From Alphaproteobacteria bacterium (GTDB taxonomy: Bacteria; Pseudomonadota; Alphaproteobacteria; SP197), in assembly GCA_009694045.1 (NCBI GenBank), contig SHVY01000006.1, positions 1 through 64,000 of the forward strand: a DNA stretch of 64,000 nt, given 5' to 3'. Positions 18,478 to 27,343 of this stretch are shown in pieces. The position numbers were made by a program, and so were the translations under genes. How positions within the stretch are numbered: position 1 is the stretch's first letter; each line of letters begins with the position of its first letter. Under the pieces are notes generated by a model that made no database searches, had not been told where the DNA came from, and saw nothing but the letters and a program-made list of their open reading frames with translations.

Positions 18478-18917
18478 GGTTGCGGGTCCGCGATCGGCAG
18501 GCCGCTCTTCTTCCACTGCTCCATGCCGCCGCGCAACACGCTGACAGTGCCGAAGCCGGCTTCGCGCAACAGACCGGCGGCCTGCGCCGAACGCATCTGG
18601 GTGCGGCATACCAGCGTGATTTCGCTTCCCTTGTGCGCTGCGAGTTCAGGGAGCCTGCCGGGAAGCTGGTCGAGCGGCATGTTGCGGGCGTCCTGGATGT
18701 GGCCAAGGGCGCCGCGGAACTCGTCCGCCCCGCGCACGTCGATGACGACAGGCTGGGATCCGCGACCGAGGCGAGCGGAAAGATCGCCGGCCTCGATCCA
18801 CGCCACGTCCGCGACCTTCGAGTCGGTCGCGGGCCGCGGACCCCGGTCCCAGAGTGCCGTCGCCGCCCTGGCCAGCCATGAAATCATGCCGTCGCGCATC
18901 GCCATCGTCGCACCCAT
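18474..18917 (-). CDS. Rhodanese-domain sulfurtransferase
   Basis: 147 residues with a single rhodanese domain: VVIDVRGADEFRGALGHI, the active-site loop CRTQMRSA (Cys about 104) and a closing VLRGGMEQWKKSG. The N-terminus is weakly hydrophobic and several ATGs (18917, 18905 and others) could serve. It moves sulfane sulfur, classically making thiocyanate from cyanide. The stop overlaps the next gene (beta N-terminal half) by 4 bases, so it belongs to the nitrile hydratase-like operon, a context that would suit sulfur/cyanide or thiocyanate chemistry. Confidence 0.82.
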   Translation of the reverse strand: MGATMAMRDGMISWLARAATALWDRGPRPATDSKVADVAWIEAGDLSARLGRGSQPVVIDVRGADEFRGALGHIQDARNMPLDQLPGRLPELAAHKGSEITLVCRTQMRSAQAAGLLREAGFGTVSVLRGGMEQWKKSGLPIADPQP

Positions 18918-18989
18918 CGTCGGACCCGTGCCGTCCGCGTTTGCTCCCCGTTCAACTATCCGCCTTGCCCCCCGGCGCGCGCAAGCCGC

Positions 18990-20672
18990 TTACACGTCGA
19001 TCCGGGGCAGGGGCGGCAGGCCGCGGATCAGATCGGCGGCCTTCTCGGCGATCATGACGACGGGGCCATTGGTGTTGCCGGTGATGACGTTGGGCATGAT
19101 CGAGGCATCGACGACCCGCAGTCCCGCGACCCCGCGTACGCGCAGCTCGGAATCCACCACGGCCAGGGGATCGTTCGCCGTACCCATCTTGCAGGTGCCG
19201 ACCGGATGGTAGCCGGTGAAGGCCGTGCGCCGGATCGCGGCCAGGATGTCGGCGTCGGACGTTACCTCCACGCCGGGCGCCAGTTCCTTGCCGCGGATCT
19301 TGTCGAACGCCGGCTGGTACGCCACCTCCCGCGCGGCCTTGACGCCCTGGACCAGCTGCCGCCGATCCTTCTCGGCGGTCAGGTACCGGGGTTCGATGAT
19401 GGGGTACGCGCGCGGGTCGGTTGTGCGCAGCGCGATGAACCCCCGGCTGTCCGGGTGCATCTGGTTCATGTCGAACTGGAAGCCGGGGGTGGCGATCTTG
19501 CCCGACGGGCGAAAGGCGCGGATCGGCGCCAAGACGTCGAGCCCCAGCTTGTTGCTGCCCCGCTTCCGCGGGTCCTCGGTCAGCACCATATGGGTGAAGA
19601 AGGTCTGAATGTCCGGGTAGTCGGAGCCCGGCTCGAACGATTGATACGAGCAGACCGCCCAGTAGGGCGAGGCGCCAGGGCCGGAGCGGGTCAACAGGTA
19701 GCGCAGGCCGAGCCACAGCGCCCGGTCGAGGCGCTGGTGGCGGGCGAAAGTGAGGCTGGGATCGTTGCAGGCGTACTGCACCGAGACGTTGAGGTGGTCC
19801 TGGAGATTTTGGCCGACGCCAGGCAGATCGGCCACCGGCTTGATGCCGAGGCGGCGCAGATCGTCGGCGGGGCCGATGCCCGAGAGCAGCAGGAGCTGGG
19901 GCGAGCCGATCGAACCTTGCGCGAGCACGACCTCGCGTGCCGCGCGATGGGTCTCGGTCCGGCCGTCGCGCAAGGCCTCGACCCCGACCGCCCGCCCATT
20001 CTCGACCAGCACCCGCGACGCCAGGGTGTCGGTCAGGACCGTCAGGTTCGGGCGCCCGAGGTGGGGCCGCAGGTACATGGCGGCGACCGACGAACGGCGG
20101 CCGTTGCGCACCGTCACGTCGTGGACGCCGATGCCGATCTGGCTCTTGCCGTTGAAATCCAGGTTGCGAGGCAGGCCGGCCTGGCGGCCCGCCTCCAGCA
20201 GGATCTCGTCGATCGGGCCGAAACCCCGGCTGGCCCCGGTCAGCAGCGGGCCGTCCTTGCGATGGTAGGCGTCCTCCGGGCGTTCGCTGCCTTCGGAGCG
20301 GCGGAAGTACGGCAGCACGTCGGCGTGGGCCCAACCCTCGAGCCCAAGCTGGCGCCAGCCGTCGTAGTCGCGGGCGTTGCCGCGCATGTAGATCATGCCG
20401 TTGATCGCCGACGAGCCGCCGAGACCGCGGCCGCGCGGCCAATAGATCTGGCGGTTGTCGAGCTCCACCTGCGGCTCGGTGTAGTAGCCCCAGTCGAAGC
20501 GCGGCTTGCCGTAGACCAGCCCGCCCGCCGCCGGCATGTCGACGAACAGGCTGCGCTTGCCCGATCCCGCCTCGATGACCAGGACCCGGAGATTGGGGTC
20601 CTCGCTCAGGCGGCCGCCCAGCACGCAACCGGCCGAACCCGCGCCGACGACGATGACATCGAAGGTGGTCAT
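18990..20672 (-). CDS. GMC-family FAD oxidoreductase (choline dehydrogenase-like)
   Basis: 560 residues, the usual GMC length. Features are the FAD-binding GAGSAGC at 10-16, the first GMC signature (GRGLGGSSAINGMIYMRG), the second (GSIGSPQLLLLSGIGP), and the catalytic His in FTGYHPVGTCKMG with Asn in NVITGNTNGP. It oxidises an alcohol to aldehyde; the substrate is not determined. Its ATG overlaps the ftsY stop by 4 bases, and 72 bases separate it from the rhodanese gene. Coupling to ftsY may just reflect compact packing. Confidence 0.88.
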   Translation of the reverse strand: MTTFDVIVVGAGSAGCVLGGRLSEDPNLRVLVIEAGSGKRSLFVDMPAAGGLVYGKPRFDWGYYTEPQVELDNRQIYWPRGRGLGGSSAINGMIYMRGNARDYDGWRQLGLEGWAHADVLPYFRRSEGSERPEDAYHRKDGPLLTGASRGFGPIDEILLEAGRQAGLPRNLDFNGKSQIGIGVHDVTVRNGRRSSVAAMYLRPHLGRPNLTVLTDTLASRVLVENGRAVGVEALRDGRTETHRAAREVVLAQGSIGSPQLLLLSGIGPADDLRRLGIKPVADLPGVGQNLQDHLNVSVQYACNDPSLTFARHQRLDRALWLGLRYLLTRSGPGASPYWAVCSYQSFEPGSDYPDIQTFFTHMVLTEDPRKRGSNKLGLDVLAPIRAFRPSGKIATPGFQFDMNQMHPDSRGFIALRTTDPRAYPIIEPRYLTAEKDRRQLVQGVKAAREVAYQPAFDKIRGKELAPGVEVTSDADILAAIRRTAFTGYHPVGTCKMGTANDPLAVVDSELRVRGVAGLRVVDASIMPNVITGNTNGPVVMIAEKAADLIRGLPPLPRIDV

Positions 20673-21631
20673 GGATTTCCTCCCGCTTCGCTCCGATCCA
20701 GCCCGACGAGGGCGTCGGCGAACGCCTGGGCCTCGAACGGCCGCAGGTCCTCGATCGCTTCGCCCACGCCGATGAAATGGACGGGCAGGCCAAACCGTTC
20801 GGCCAGGGCCACCAGCACGCCGCCCTTCGCGGTGCCGTCCAGCTTGGTGACGACCAGGCCGTTGATCTCGGTCATGCCGCGGAAGGTTTCGACTTGCTGG
20901 TGCGCGTTCTGGCCGGTGGTGGCGTCGAGCACCAGGAGGCGGACGTGGGGCGCCTCGGGATCGAGCTTGCGCAGGACCCGGAGCACCTTCTGCAACTCGG
21001 CCATCAGCTCGGTCCGGTTGTGCAGCCGGCCGGCGGTGTCGATCAGCAGGACATCGGCGCCCGCGGCCTTGGCTTGGACCAAGGCATCGTAGGCGAGACC
21101 CGCGGGGTCGGACCCTTGCTCGCGGGCCAAAACCGGGCAGCCGGCCCGCTCGCCCCAGATCTTGAGTTGATCGATCGCGGCGGCGCGGAACGTGTCGCCG
21201 GCGGCCAGGTGGACGACCAGGCCGTCATCCTTCAGGCGCTTGGCGAGCTTGCCGATGGTCGTGGTCTTGCCGGTGCCGTTGACCCCCACCACCAGAATCA
21301 CCGTGGGCTTGCGCGCCGGATCGATCGGCAAGGGGCGGGCCAGGGGCGCCAGAATGGCGGCGATGTCGCGGGCGAGCGCCGCCCGGACGTCGTCGACCGT
21401 CACGTCCCGATCGATCTTCTCGCGGGCGAGACTGGCGGCGAGGCGCGCGGCCGTGGCCACCCCCAGGTCGGCGCCGATCAACAGCTCCTCGAGCTCGGCG
21501 ATGGTCGCGGGGTCAACGCGGCGTCCGCGAAAGATGCGGGTGATGCCGCCCGACAGGCGATCGGACGTGCGGGCGAGCCCGGCCTTGAGTCGGGACAGGA
21601 GCCCGCGACTCGCCACGGCGGCGGCGGCCAT
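20669..21631 (-). CDS. ftsY: Signal recognition particle receptor FtsY
   Basis: 320 residues: an N-terminal helical N domain and SRP-type GTPase NG core with GVNGTGKTTTIGKLA (G1), DTFRAAA, DTAGRLHN (G3) and TKLDGTAKGG (G4). The acidic A domain found in E. coli is lacking, as in many alphaproteobacteria. It docks Ffh-ribosome complexes at the inner membrane. The partner ffh lies at 25498 on the other strand. The start overlaps the mtaB stop by 1 base. Confidence 0.95.
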   Translation of the reverse strand: MAAAAVASRGLLSRLKAGLARTSDRLSGGITRIFRGRRVDPATIAELEELLIGADLGVATAARLAASLAREKIDRDVTVDDVRAALARDIAAILAPLARPLPIDPARKPTVILVVGVNGTGKTTTIGKLAKRLKDDGLVVHLAAGDTFRAAAIDQLKIWGERAGCPVLAREQGSDPAGLAYDALVQAKAAGADVLLIDTAGRLHNRTELMAELQKVLRVLRKLDPEAPHVRLLVLDATTGQNAHQQVETFRGMTEINGLVVTKLDGTAKGGVLVALAERFGLPVHFIGVGEAIEDLRPFEAQAFADALVGLDRSEAGGNP

Positions 21632-22872
21632 CAGGCCCCCACGCGCCCTTGCAGGCCGGCGGCGGAGGACCCGGTGACGATGGCCGGCAGGATGGCGCCG
21701 GCGGGGCCTGGGCGATCGAGCGCGATCGGCGCGTAGGTTTCGGTGCGGCCGCGATCGCCCTGCTCCACCAGGGCGGTCAGGCGCCGGCCGACGAGGCTGG
21801 CGAAATACCGCGCCTCGGCAACCGTTCCGGCGGCGCGAAGGCGGGCGGCCCGCTCCTTGCGGAGCTCGACCGGCACCTGGGGCATGCGCGAAGCCGGGGT
21901 ACCCGGCCGCGGCGAGTACGGAAAAACGTGCAGGTAGACCAGCCCGCAGGCGGCGATCAGATCGAGGGTCTCGTCGAACATCGCCGCGGTCTCGGTCGGA
22001 AAGCCGGCGATCAGGTCGGCGCCGAGGACCACCTCGGGGCGAAGGGCGCGGGCGCGGTCCGCGAAGGCGATCGCCGCAGCGCGAGCATGGCGGCGCTTCA
22101 TCCGCTTGAGGATCAGGTCGCTGCCCGATTGCAGGCTCAGGTGCAGGTGCGGCATCAGGCGAGCCTCCTCGGCCAGGAGGCGGAGCAGGGTCGGGTCGAT
22201 CTCGGCCGCGTCGAGCGAGGAGAGGCGAAGACGGGGAAGTTCGGGCACGCCCGCCAGCACGGCCGCCACGGCGTCGCCGAGTTTTGGCTGGCCGGGCAGA
22301 TCGCCACCCCAGGCGGTCAGGTCCACGCCGGTGAGCACGACCTCGTTGACCCCGGCCGCCGCGCGGGCGCGAACCGCCGCGACGATATCCTGAATGGCGA
22401 CGCTGCGGCTGGGTCCCCGACCGAACGGGATGATGCAGAAGGTGCAGCGGTGATCGCAGCCGTTCTGCACCTGGACGTAGGCACGGGCGCGCTCGGAAAA
22501 CCCCGCGACCAGGTGGGACCCGGTCTCGGTCAGGCCCATGGCATCATCGACCGCGACGCGCGCCGGGGACGCGAGGCCCGCCACCGACAGCTTGCGGTCG
22601 TTGCCGAGAACCTGGTCCACCTCGGGCATCGCGGCGTAGCGCGCCGGGTCGATCTGCGCCGCGCAGCCGGTCACGACGATGCGGGCCGTTGGCCGTGCCC
22701 GTCGTGCCTTGCGAATCGCTTGGCGCGCCTGGCGCTCGGCCTCGGCGGTGACGGCGCAGGTGTTGATGATGACCGCGTCATCGAGCCCCGCCGCCAGCGC
22801 GCGCGCGCGGATCGTCTCGGATTCGAGGGCGTTGAGCCGACAGCCGAAGGTGACGACCTCGACCCCGCTCAT
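21631..22872 (-). CDS. mtaB: tRNA t6A37 methylthiotransferase
   Basis: 413 residues with the methylthiotransferase layout: an N-terminal UPF0004 domain (EVVTFGCRLNALES with cysteines at GCRLN, NTCAV and TGCAA), a radical-SAM CDHRCTFCIIP motif (three-Cys cluster) and a TRAM-like C-terminus. The GCRLN opening and CIIPFGRG variant point to MtaB rather than MiaB or RimO. It converts t6A37 to ms2t6A. It sits between dapF (4-base overlap) and ftsY, a common alphaproteobacterial arrangement. Confidence 0.9.
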   Translation of the reverse strand: MSGVEVVTFGCRLNALESETIRARALAAGLDDAVIINTCAVTAEAERQARQAIRKARRARPTARIVVTGCAAQIDPARYAAMPEVDQVLGNDRKLSVAGLASPARVAVDDAMGLTETGSHLVAGFSERARAYVQVQNGCDHRCTFCIIPFGRGPSRSVAIQDIVAAVRARAAAGVNEVVLTGVDLTAWGGDLPGQPKLGDAVAAVLAGVPELPRLRLSSLDAAEIDPTLLRLLAEEARLMPHLHLSLQSGSDLILKRMKRRHARAAAIAFADRARALRPEVVLGADLIAGFPTETAAMFDETLDLIAACGLVYLHVFPYSPRPGTPASRMPQVPVELRKERAARLRAAGTVAEARYFASLVGRRLTALVEQGDRGRTETYAPIALDRPGPAGAILPAIVTGSSAAGLQGRVGA

Positions 22873-23696
22873 GCCAAGGTCTCGGGGTCGAACCGGCCGG
22901 TGAAGGCGGCAGCGGCCGGGCCCGTCATGACGACGTGACCGTCGGGGCGGGCTTCGAGCCCAAGTTCGCCGCCATCGAGCAGGGCACGGATCGAGCGCTC
23001 GACCAGGCCCTTGCGTTCGGCCGCCGCGAAGGCGGCGCAAGCGCCGGTACCGCAGGCCTTGGTCAGGCCGGCGCCGCGTTCCCAGACCCGGAGGCGCAAG
23101 GACGTCCGGTCCAGGACCTGGGCGAAGCCGATGTTGGCGCGTTCGGGAAACATCGGGTGATGCTCGAGACGCCGGCCGATGTCGGCCACGTCGACGGCTG
23201 TAACGTCGGGCACGAAGAACACGGCGTGCGGGTTGCCCATGCCGAGGGTTACGGCCCTGCCGAGGTCCCGTTCGCCGAGGTCGACGGCAAGGGTGTCGGC
23301 GGCCCGGGCGAGGGGAACCGCCTGCCAGTCGAAGTCGGGCCGCCCCATGTCGACCGCGACGGACCCGGAACCGGCGTCGGTGCAGGCGAGCTCTCCCGCC
23401 CGGGTCCGGAGCACGATCGCATTGCCGCCGGTCTCGTCCAGCAGGATCCGGGCGACGCAACGTGTGCCGTTGCCGCAGGCGCCGACCTCGTCGCCGTCGG
23501 CGTTCCAGAACTGAAGATAGGCATCGGCGTCGACCGCCGGGCCGATACGGATGATCTGGTCGCAGCCGATTCCACGATGGCGGTCGGCGATGGCCCGGGC
23601 CAGCCGATGGCCGATGGCGATTTCATGACGGCGGGCGTCGATGACGACGACATCATTGCCCAGGCCGTGCATCTTGCGGAAATCAATCGCGGTCAT
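22869..23696 (-). CDS. dapF: Diaminopimelate epimerase
   Basis: 275 residues. Both catalytic cysteines are present: ACGNGTRC (about residue 73) and ACGTGACAA (about residue 223). It interconverts LL- and meso-diaminopimelate for lysine and peptidoglycan. ATG at 23696 (MTAIDFRKMHGLGND) is taken because the first strand starts there; a start 12 codons upstream is possible but adds a basic extension. It is the first gene of the minus-strand run continuing to mtaB, ftsY and the GMC gene. The promoter should lie in the 113 bases shared with the divergent diguanylate cyclase. Confidence 0.95.
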   Translation of the reverse strand: MTAIDFRKMHGLGNDVVVIDARRHEIAIGHRLARAIADRHRGIGCDQIIRIGPAVDADAYLQFWNADGDEVGACGNGTRCVARILLDETGGNAIVLRTRAGELACTDAGSGSVAVDMGRPDFDWQAVPLARAADTLAVDLGERDLGRAVTLGMGNPHAVFFVPDVTAVDVADIGRRLEHHPMFPERANIGFAQVLDRTSLRLRVWERGAGLTKACGTGACAAFAAAERKGLVERSIRALLDGGELGLEARPDGHVVMTGPAAAAFTGRFDPETLA

Positions 23697-23809
23697 GGCG
23701 CGTTTATAGGTCCGGCGCGGCGACAAATCCACCGGCCAGCCGGTATCGTTAAGGATCGGTTAGCGGGCGGTCGGTCACCATGAGCCCGCGCAAGGACGTG
23801 TGAGGATCC

Positions 23810-24883
23810 ATGGCGATCGGGTCTGACAAGATCGAGCTCCCCACGATGTCCGCTCCCGACGCGGAGCGGCTCTTGCGATTCGTCAACTGGAAGACGCGGG
23901 ATGAGCGGAACGCCGCGCATATCCGGCGGGTCATCGGCGACAATCTCGATGCCATCCTCGACCATTTCTACGAGCACCTGACAGCCTTCCCGGAGCTGGC
24001 CCAAATACTTGATAGCCCGGGGCAGATCGCCCGGTTGAAACGGACCCAGGGTGACTACCTCCTGAGTCTGGGGCGCGGCATGGGCACGGCCGATTACACC
24101 GGCAGCCGCATGCGCATCGGACTCGCCCACGACCGGGTGGGTCTGGCACCGCGTTGGTACATCGGGGCCTACGCCAAGCTGGCGGAGTTGATCGGCGAGT
24201 ATCTCCTCGCCGACCTTGGCCACGATCCGCCCCGGCTGATCCGCTGCATGGCGACACTGCGCAAGGCGATTCAGGTGGATTCGATCCTGGCCGTCGAGGC
24301 GTACCATCATGCCGGCGTGAGCAGGCAGGAGGCACTTCTCGCGAAGGTCAACCTGGCGAGCCGGCAGCTGGAAGAGCTGGTGCGAACCGATGAGCTGACG
24401 GGTGTTCTCACGCGCCGCTCGCTGCTCGACGCGCTGGAATCCGAGTGCGGTCGGGCCCGTCGCTTCCGCCATCCGTTGACGGTGCTGTTCATCGATATCG
24501 ATCGGTTCAAGGCGATCAACGACCTCTACGGCCATGTCTCGGGCGACAAGGTGCTGCGATTCGTGGCGCGGAGTCTCCGGGAATCGGTCCGCCCCGCCGA
24601 CATCGTCGGCCGCTACGGCGGCGAGGAATTCGTGGTGGGGCTGGTCGAATGCCGACTGCCCGAGGCCCGCCTCATCGCCGAACGCATGCGCGCGAGGGTC
24701 GAGACCGAGGCTCGCGAACTCACCGTGGGGATCGCGGTGACCATCAACGTCGGCACGGCGGTCGCGGAAAAGGGCGTGGTGCTGGAGGATCTGCTGACGC
24801 GTGCCGATCAGGCGATGTACCGGGCCAAGGCGGGCGGGCGCAACCGGGTCTACAGTCCCGAGGCGGACGTCGTCGCGGCCTGA
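23810..24883 (+). CDS. Globin-coupled sensor diguanylate cyclase
   Basis: 357 residues in two parts. Residues 15-170 form a protoglobin sensor, with His107 in RIGLAHDRVGLAPRWYIGAY as the likely proximal heme ligand. Residues 190-350 form a GGDEF domain with active-site RYGGEEF (270-274) and an intact product-inhibition site RPAD (261-264). It should make cyclic di-GMP in response to heme-bound gas, probably oxygen. There are no membrane segments, so it is cytosolic. It stands alone, divergent from dapF and convergent with the DUF411 gene. Confidence 0.88.
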   Translation: MAIGSDKIELPTMSAPDAERLLRFVNWKTRDERNAAHIRRVIGDNLDAILDHFYEHLTAFPELAQILDSPGQIARLKRTQGDYLLSLGRGMGTADYTGSRMRIGLAHDRVGLAPRWYIGAYAKLAELIGEYLLADLGHDPPRLIRCMATLRKAIQVDSILAVEAYHHAGVSRQEALLAKVNLASRQLEELVRTDELTGVLTRRSLLDALESECGRARRFRHPLTVLFIDIDRFKAINDLYGHVSGDKVLRFVARSLRESVRPADIVGRYGGEEFVVGLVECRLPEARLIAERMRARVETEARELTVGIAVTINVGTAVAEKGVVLEDLLTRADQAMYRAKAGGRNRVYSPEADVVAA

Positions 24884-24949
24884 TCCCTCAGTCTCCGTCG
24901 TCGACCGTCACGGCCATGATCGGCGGACGGCGAGCCGCATACCAAGAGC

Positions 24950-25387
24950 CTAGTCGACCGCGTAGGCGAGCGGGGCCGACCCATCGGAGCGAAAGCCGTA
25001 GATCACGAAGGGCGCGGCCTTGTCGCCCCCCATGCCGGGGGAACCTTCGGGCATGCCGGGCAGGGTGATGCCGGCGATGTCCGGGCGCTCGTCGAGCAGC
25101 TTGGCGATCACCGCCACCGGCACATGGCCCTCGACGGCATACCCGTCGATCATGGTGAGGTGGCAGCCCTCGTAGTCCGCCGGCGTGCCCGCGGCGGCGT
25201 GTCGGGCCCCAAGATCCTCGTCGTTCACGACGATGACGGCGAAGCCGTTCGCTCCCAGGTACTCGGCGTAGGCCGCGCAGCACGAGCATAGGGGATCCTT
25301 GTAGACGACGGCTTCCGGCCCGGCGGCGAAGGCCGGTGCTCCGATCCGCAGCGCGAACACGAGGGCGACGGCGAGCGTGCGACGCAT
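24950..25387 (-). CDS. DUF411 family exported metal-binding-like protein
   Basis: 145 residues with a signal peptide (cleavage expected after APAFA near residue 22). The family's N-terminal Cys motif appears as DPLCSCCAAYAEYL, followed by GCHLTMIDGYAVEGHVP and a Met/Gly-rich tail with PGMPEGSPGMGG. DUF411 proteins are often near copper-resistance genes, and Met/Cys content fits copper binding, but no copper genes are nearby here. It is divergent from ffh with 110 bases between. Confidence 0.82.
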   Translation of the reverse strand: MRRTLAVALVFALRIGAPAFAAGPEAVVYKDPLCSCCAAYAEYLGANGFAVIVVNDEDLGARHAAAGTPADYEGCHLTMIDGYAVEGHVPVAVIAKLLDERPDIAGITLPGMPEGSPGMGGDKAAPFVIYGFRSDGSAPLAYAVD

Positions 25388-25497
25388 GAGTGACCTCCGG
25401 AGTTGATCCGCGCAGACTAACACGCCATCGGCTCGGGTTCGACAGAACCGCATCGCTGCGTTACGGTCCGCGCTCATCCCCGGGCCATGAGGGTTCC

Positions 25498-26853
25498 ATG
25501 TTCGAATCGCTGACCGCGAGGTTGGGCGACATCTTCGACCGGCTGAAGCGGCGCGGAGCGTTGTCGGAAGCAGACGTGGAGACCGCGCTTCGCGAGGTGC
25601 GGGTCGCCCTCCTGGAGGCCGACGTTGCCCTGCCGGTGGTCAAGGACTTCATCGAGCGGGTCAAGGGCGACGCGATCGGCGCCGAGGTGGTGCGCTCGGT
25701 CACCCCCGGACACATGGTGGTGAAGATCGTCCACGACCGCCTGGTCGAGACGTTGGGCGCGGCATCGATCGGCCTGGACCTGGCGGCGGCGGCCCCGGTG
25801 GTGGTGCTGATCGTCGGTCTCCAGGGCTCCGGCAAGACCACGTCCGCCGCGAAGATCGGGCGCATGCTGCAGGAGCGCGATCGCAAGCGCGTGTTGATGG
25901 CATCCCTCGACGTGTACCGGCCGGCCGCGCAGACGCAGCTCGCGGTGCTGGGCGAGACCGCCGGGGTTCCCACCCTGCCGGTCGTCGCTGGACAGGAACC
26001 GGTCGCGATCGCCAGGCGCGCCCATGATGCGGCGCGACGCGAGGGTTTCGACGTCCTGCTGTTGGACACGGCGGGCCGCCTGCACGTCGACGCGGACCTG
26101 ATGGACGAGGCGGCGGCCATCGCCGCCGCGACCGATCCGACCGAGATCCTGCTGGTGGCGGATTCGCTCACGGGCCAGGACGCGGTCAACGTGGCCCGGG
26201 CCTTTCAAGATCGCCTGAAGCTCACCGGCATCGTCCTCACCCGCATGGATGGTGACGGGCGGGGCGGGGCGGCGCTCAGCATGCGGGCCGTCACCGGCTG
26301 CCCGATCAAGCTGATCGGTGTCGGCGAAAAGATCGACGCCATCGAGCCGTTCCATCCCGAACGGGTCGCGTCCCGCATCCTCGGCATGGGCGACGTGGTC
26401 AGCCTGGTCGAGAAGGCGGCCGCGACGATCGAGGAGGCGGACGCGGCGCGGCTGCAGGCCAAGCTCGAATCCGGCGGCTTCGACCTGGACGACATGGCGG
26501 CGCAGCTTCGCCAGCTGCGCAAAATGGGCGGGGTCGAGGGGGTGCTGGGGTTTCTGCCCGGGGCCGCCAAGATCAAGAAGCAGGTCGCCGACGCCAACAT
26601 CGACTTCAAGATCCTGGCCCGCCAGGAGGCGATCATCGGCTCCATGACGAAGCGGGAGCGCAAGAACGCCAAGCTCCTGAACGCCCGGCGCAAGCAGCGC
26701 ATCGCCGTCGGCTCGGGCACCAGCGTGCCGGAGATCAATCGGCTGCTGAAGCAATACATGGAGATGGAATCGATGATGCGAAAGATGCGGAAGCTGGGCA
26801 AGAGGGGGTTTCTCAGGAACCTGCCGTTCGGTGGGCCGCAATTTCCCCGGTGA
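25498..26853 (+). CDS. ffh: Signal recognition particle protein Ffh
   Basis: 451 residues with N, G and M domains: the opening MFESLTARLGDIFDRLK, GTPase motifs GLQGSGKTTSAAKIG, DTAGRLHVD and RMDGDGRGGAAL, and the Met-rich C-terminal M domain (EMESMMRKMRKLGK) that binds 4.5S RNA and signal sequences. ATG at 25498 is chosen because the N domain starts here; the frame is open upstream through the intergenic region. It heads the ffh-rpsP-rimM-trmD-rplS block, although a separate promoter seems to precede rpsP. Confidence 0.95.
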   Translation: MFESLTARLGDIFDRLKRRGALSEADVETALREVRVALLEADVALPVVKDFIERVKGDAIGAEVVRSVTPGHMVVKIVHDRLVETLGAASIGLDLAAAAPVVVLIVGLQGSGKTTSAAKIGRMLQERDRKRVLMASLDVYRPAAQTQLAVLGETAGVPTLPVVAGQEPVAIARRAHDAARREGFDVLLLDTAGRLHVDADLMDEAAAIAAATDPTEILLVADSLTGQDAVNVARAFQDRLKLTGIVLTRMDGDGRGGAALSMRAVTGCPIKLIGVGEKIDAIEPFHPERVASRILGMGDVVSLVEKAAATIEEADAARLQAKLESGGFDLDDMAAQLRQLRKMGGVEGVLGFLPGAAKIKKQVADANIDFKILARQEAIIGSMTKRERKNAKLLNARRKQRIAVGSGTSVPEINRLLKQYMEMESMMRKMRKLGKRGFLRNLPFGGPQFPR

Positions 26854-26873
26854 TGGCAAGCGCAGCGAAATCC

Positions 26874-26903
26874 TTGACGTTCAACCCCAAATGATGGACA
26901 TAA
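26874..26903 (+). promoter_or_regulatory. Candidate promoter for rpsP
   Basis: TTGACG at 26874-26879 and ACATAA at 26898-26903 with 18 bases between, in the 120-base gap after ffh and 70 bases before the rpsP start. It fits a housekeeping sigma promoter. Only visual matching supports it. Confidence 0.4.
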
Positions 26904-26973
26904 CGCGCTTTCGCGGACCGGGAATACCTCGTTCCCGTCGCGTTTTCGAATTTCTGATCCTGAAGGATCCGGC

Positions 26974-27333
26974 ATGGCCTTGAAAATCCGCCTGATGCGC
27001 GTCGGCGCCAAGAAGCAGCCGCATTACCGCATCGTCGTCGCCGATTCCCGCAGCCCCCGCGACGGCAAGTTCATCGAGCGAGTGGGAACCTACCATCCCA
27101 TGCTGAAGCGCGACGACGTCAAGCGGGTGGAATTCAACGAGGAGCGGGTCCGCCACTGGATGGGCGTGGGGGCGCTTCCGACCGACCGGGTCGCGCGCTT
27201 CCTGGGCCGGGCCAACATCATTCCCGCGCCGAAGTTCACGGTCGGCGTGAACAAGGCGAAGAAGCGCGCCGAAGAGGCGACCAAGGCCGCGGCCGAGAAG
27301 CCGGCCGGCGAGGCGGCCCCCGCCGCGACCTAG
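26974..27333 (+). CDS. rpsP: 30S ribosomal protein bS16
   Basis: 119 residues. The core, from ALKIRLMRVGAKKQPHYRIV to about residue 85, is typical bS16; beyond it is a Lys/Ala/Glu-rich tail (AKKRAEEATKAAAEKPAGE) seen in alphaproteobacterial versions. It is an assembly protein of the small subunit body. A GGATCC-rich leader gives only a modest ribosome-binding site. rimM follows after two inverted repeats. Confidence 0.97.
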   Translation: MALKIRLMRVGAKKQPHYRIVVADSRSPRDGKFIERVGTYHPMLKRDDVKRVEFNEERVRHWMGVGALPTDRVARFLGRANIIPAPKFTVGVNKAKKRAEEATKAAAEKPAGEAAPAAT

Positions 27334-27343
27334 CGGTTCGATT

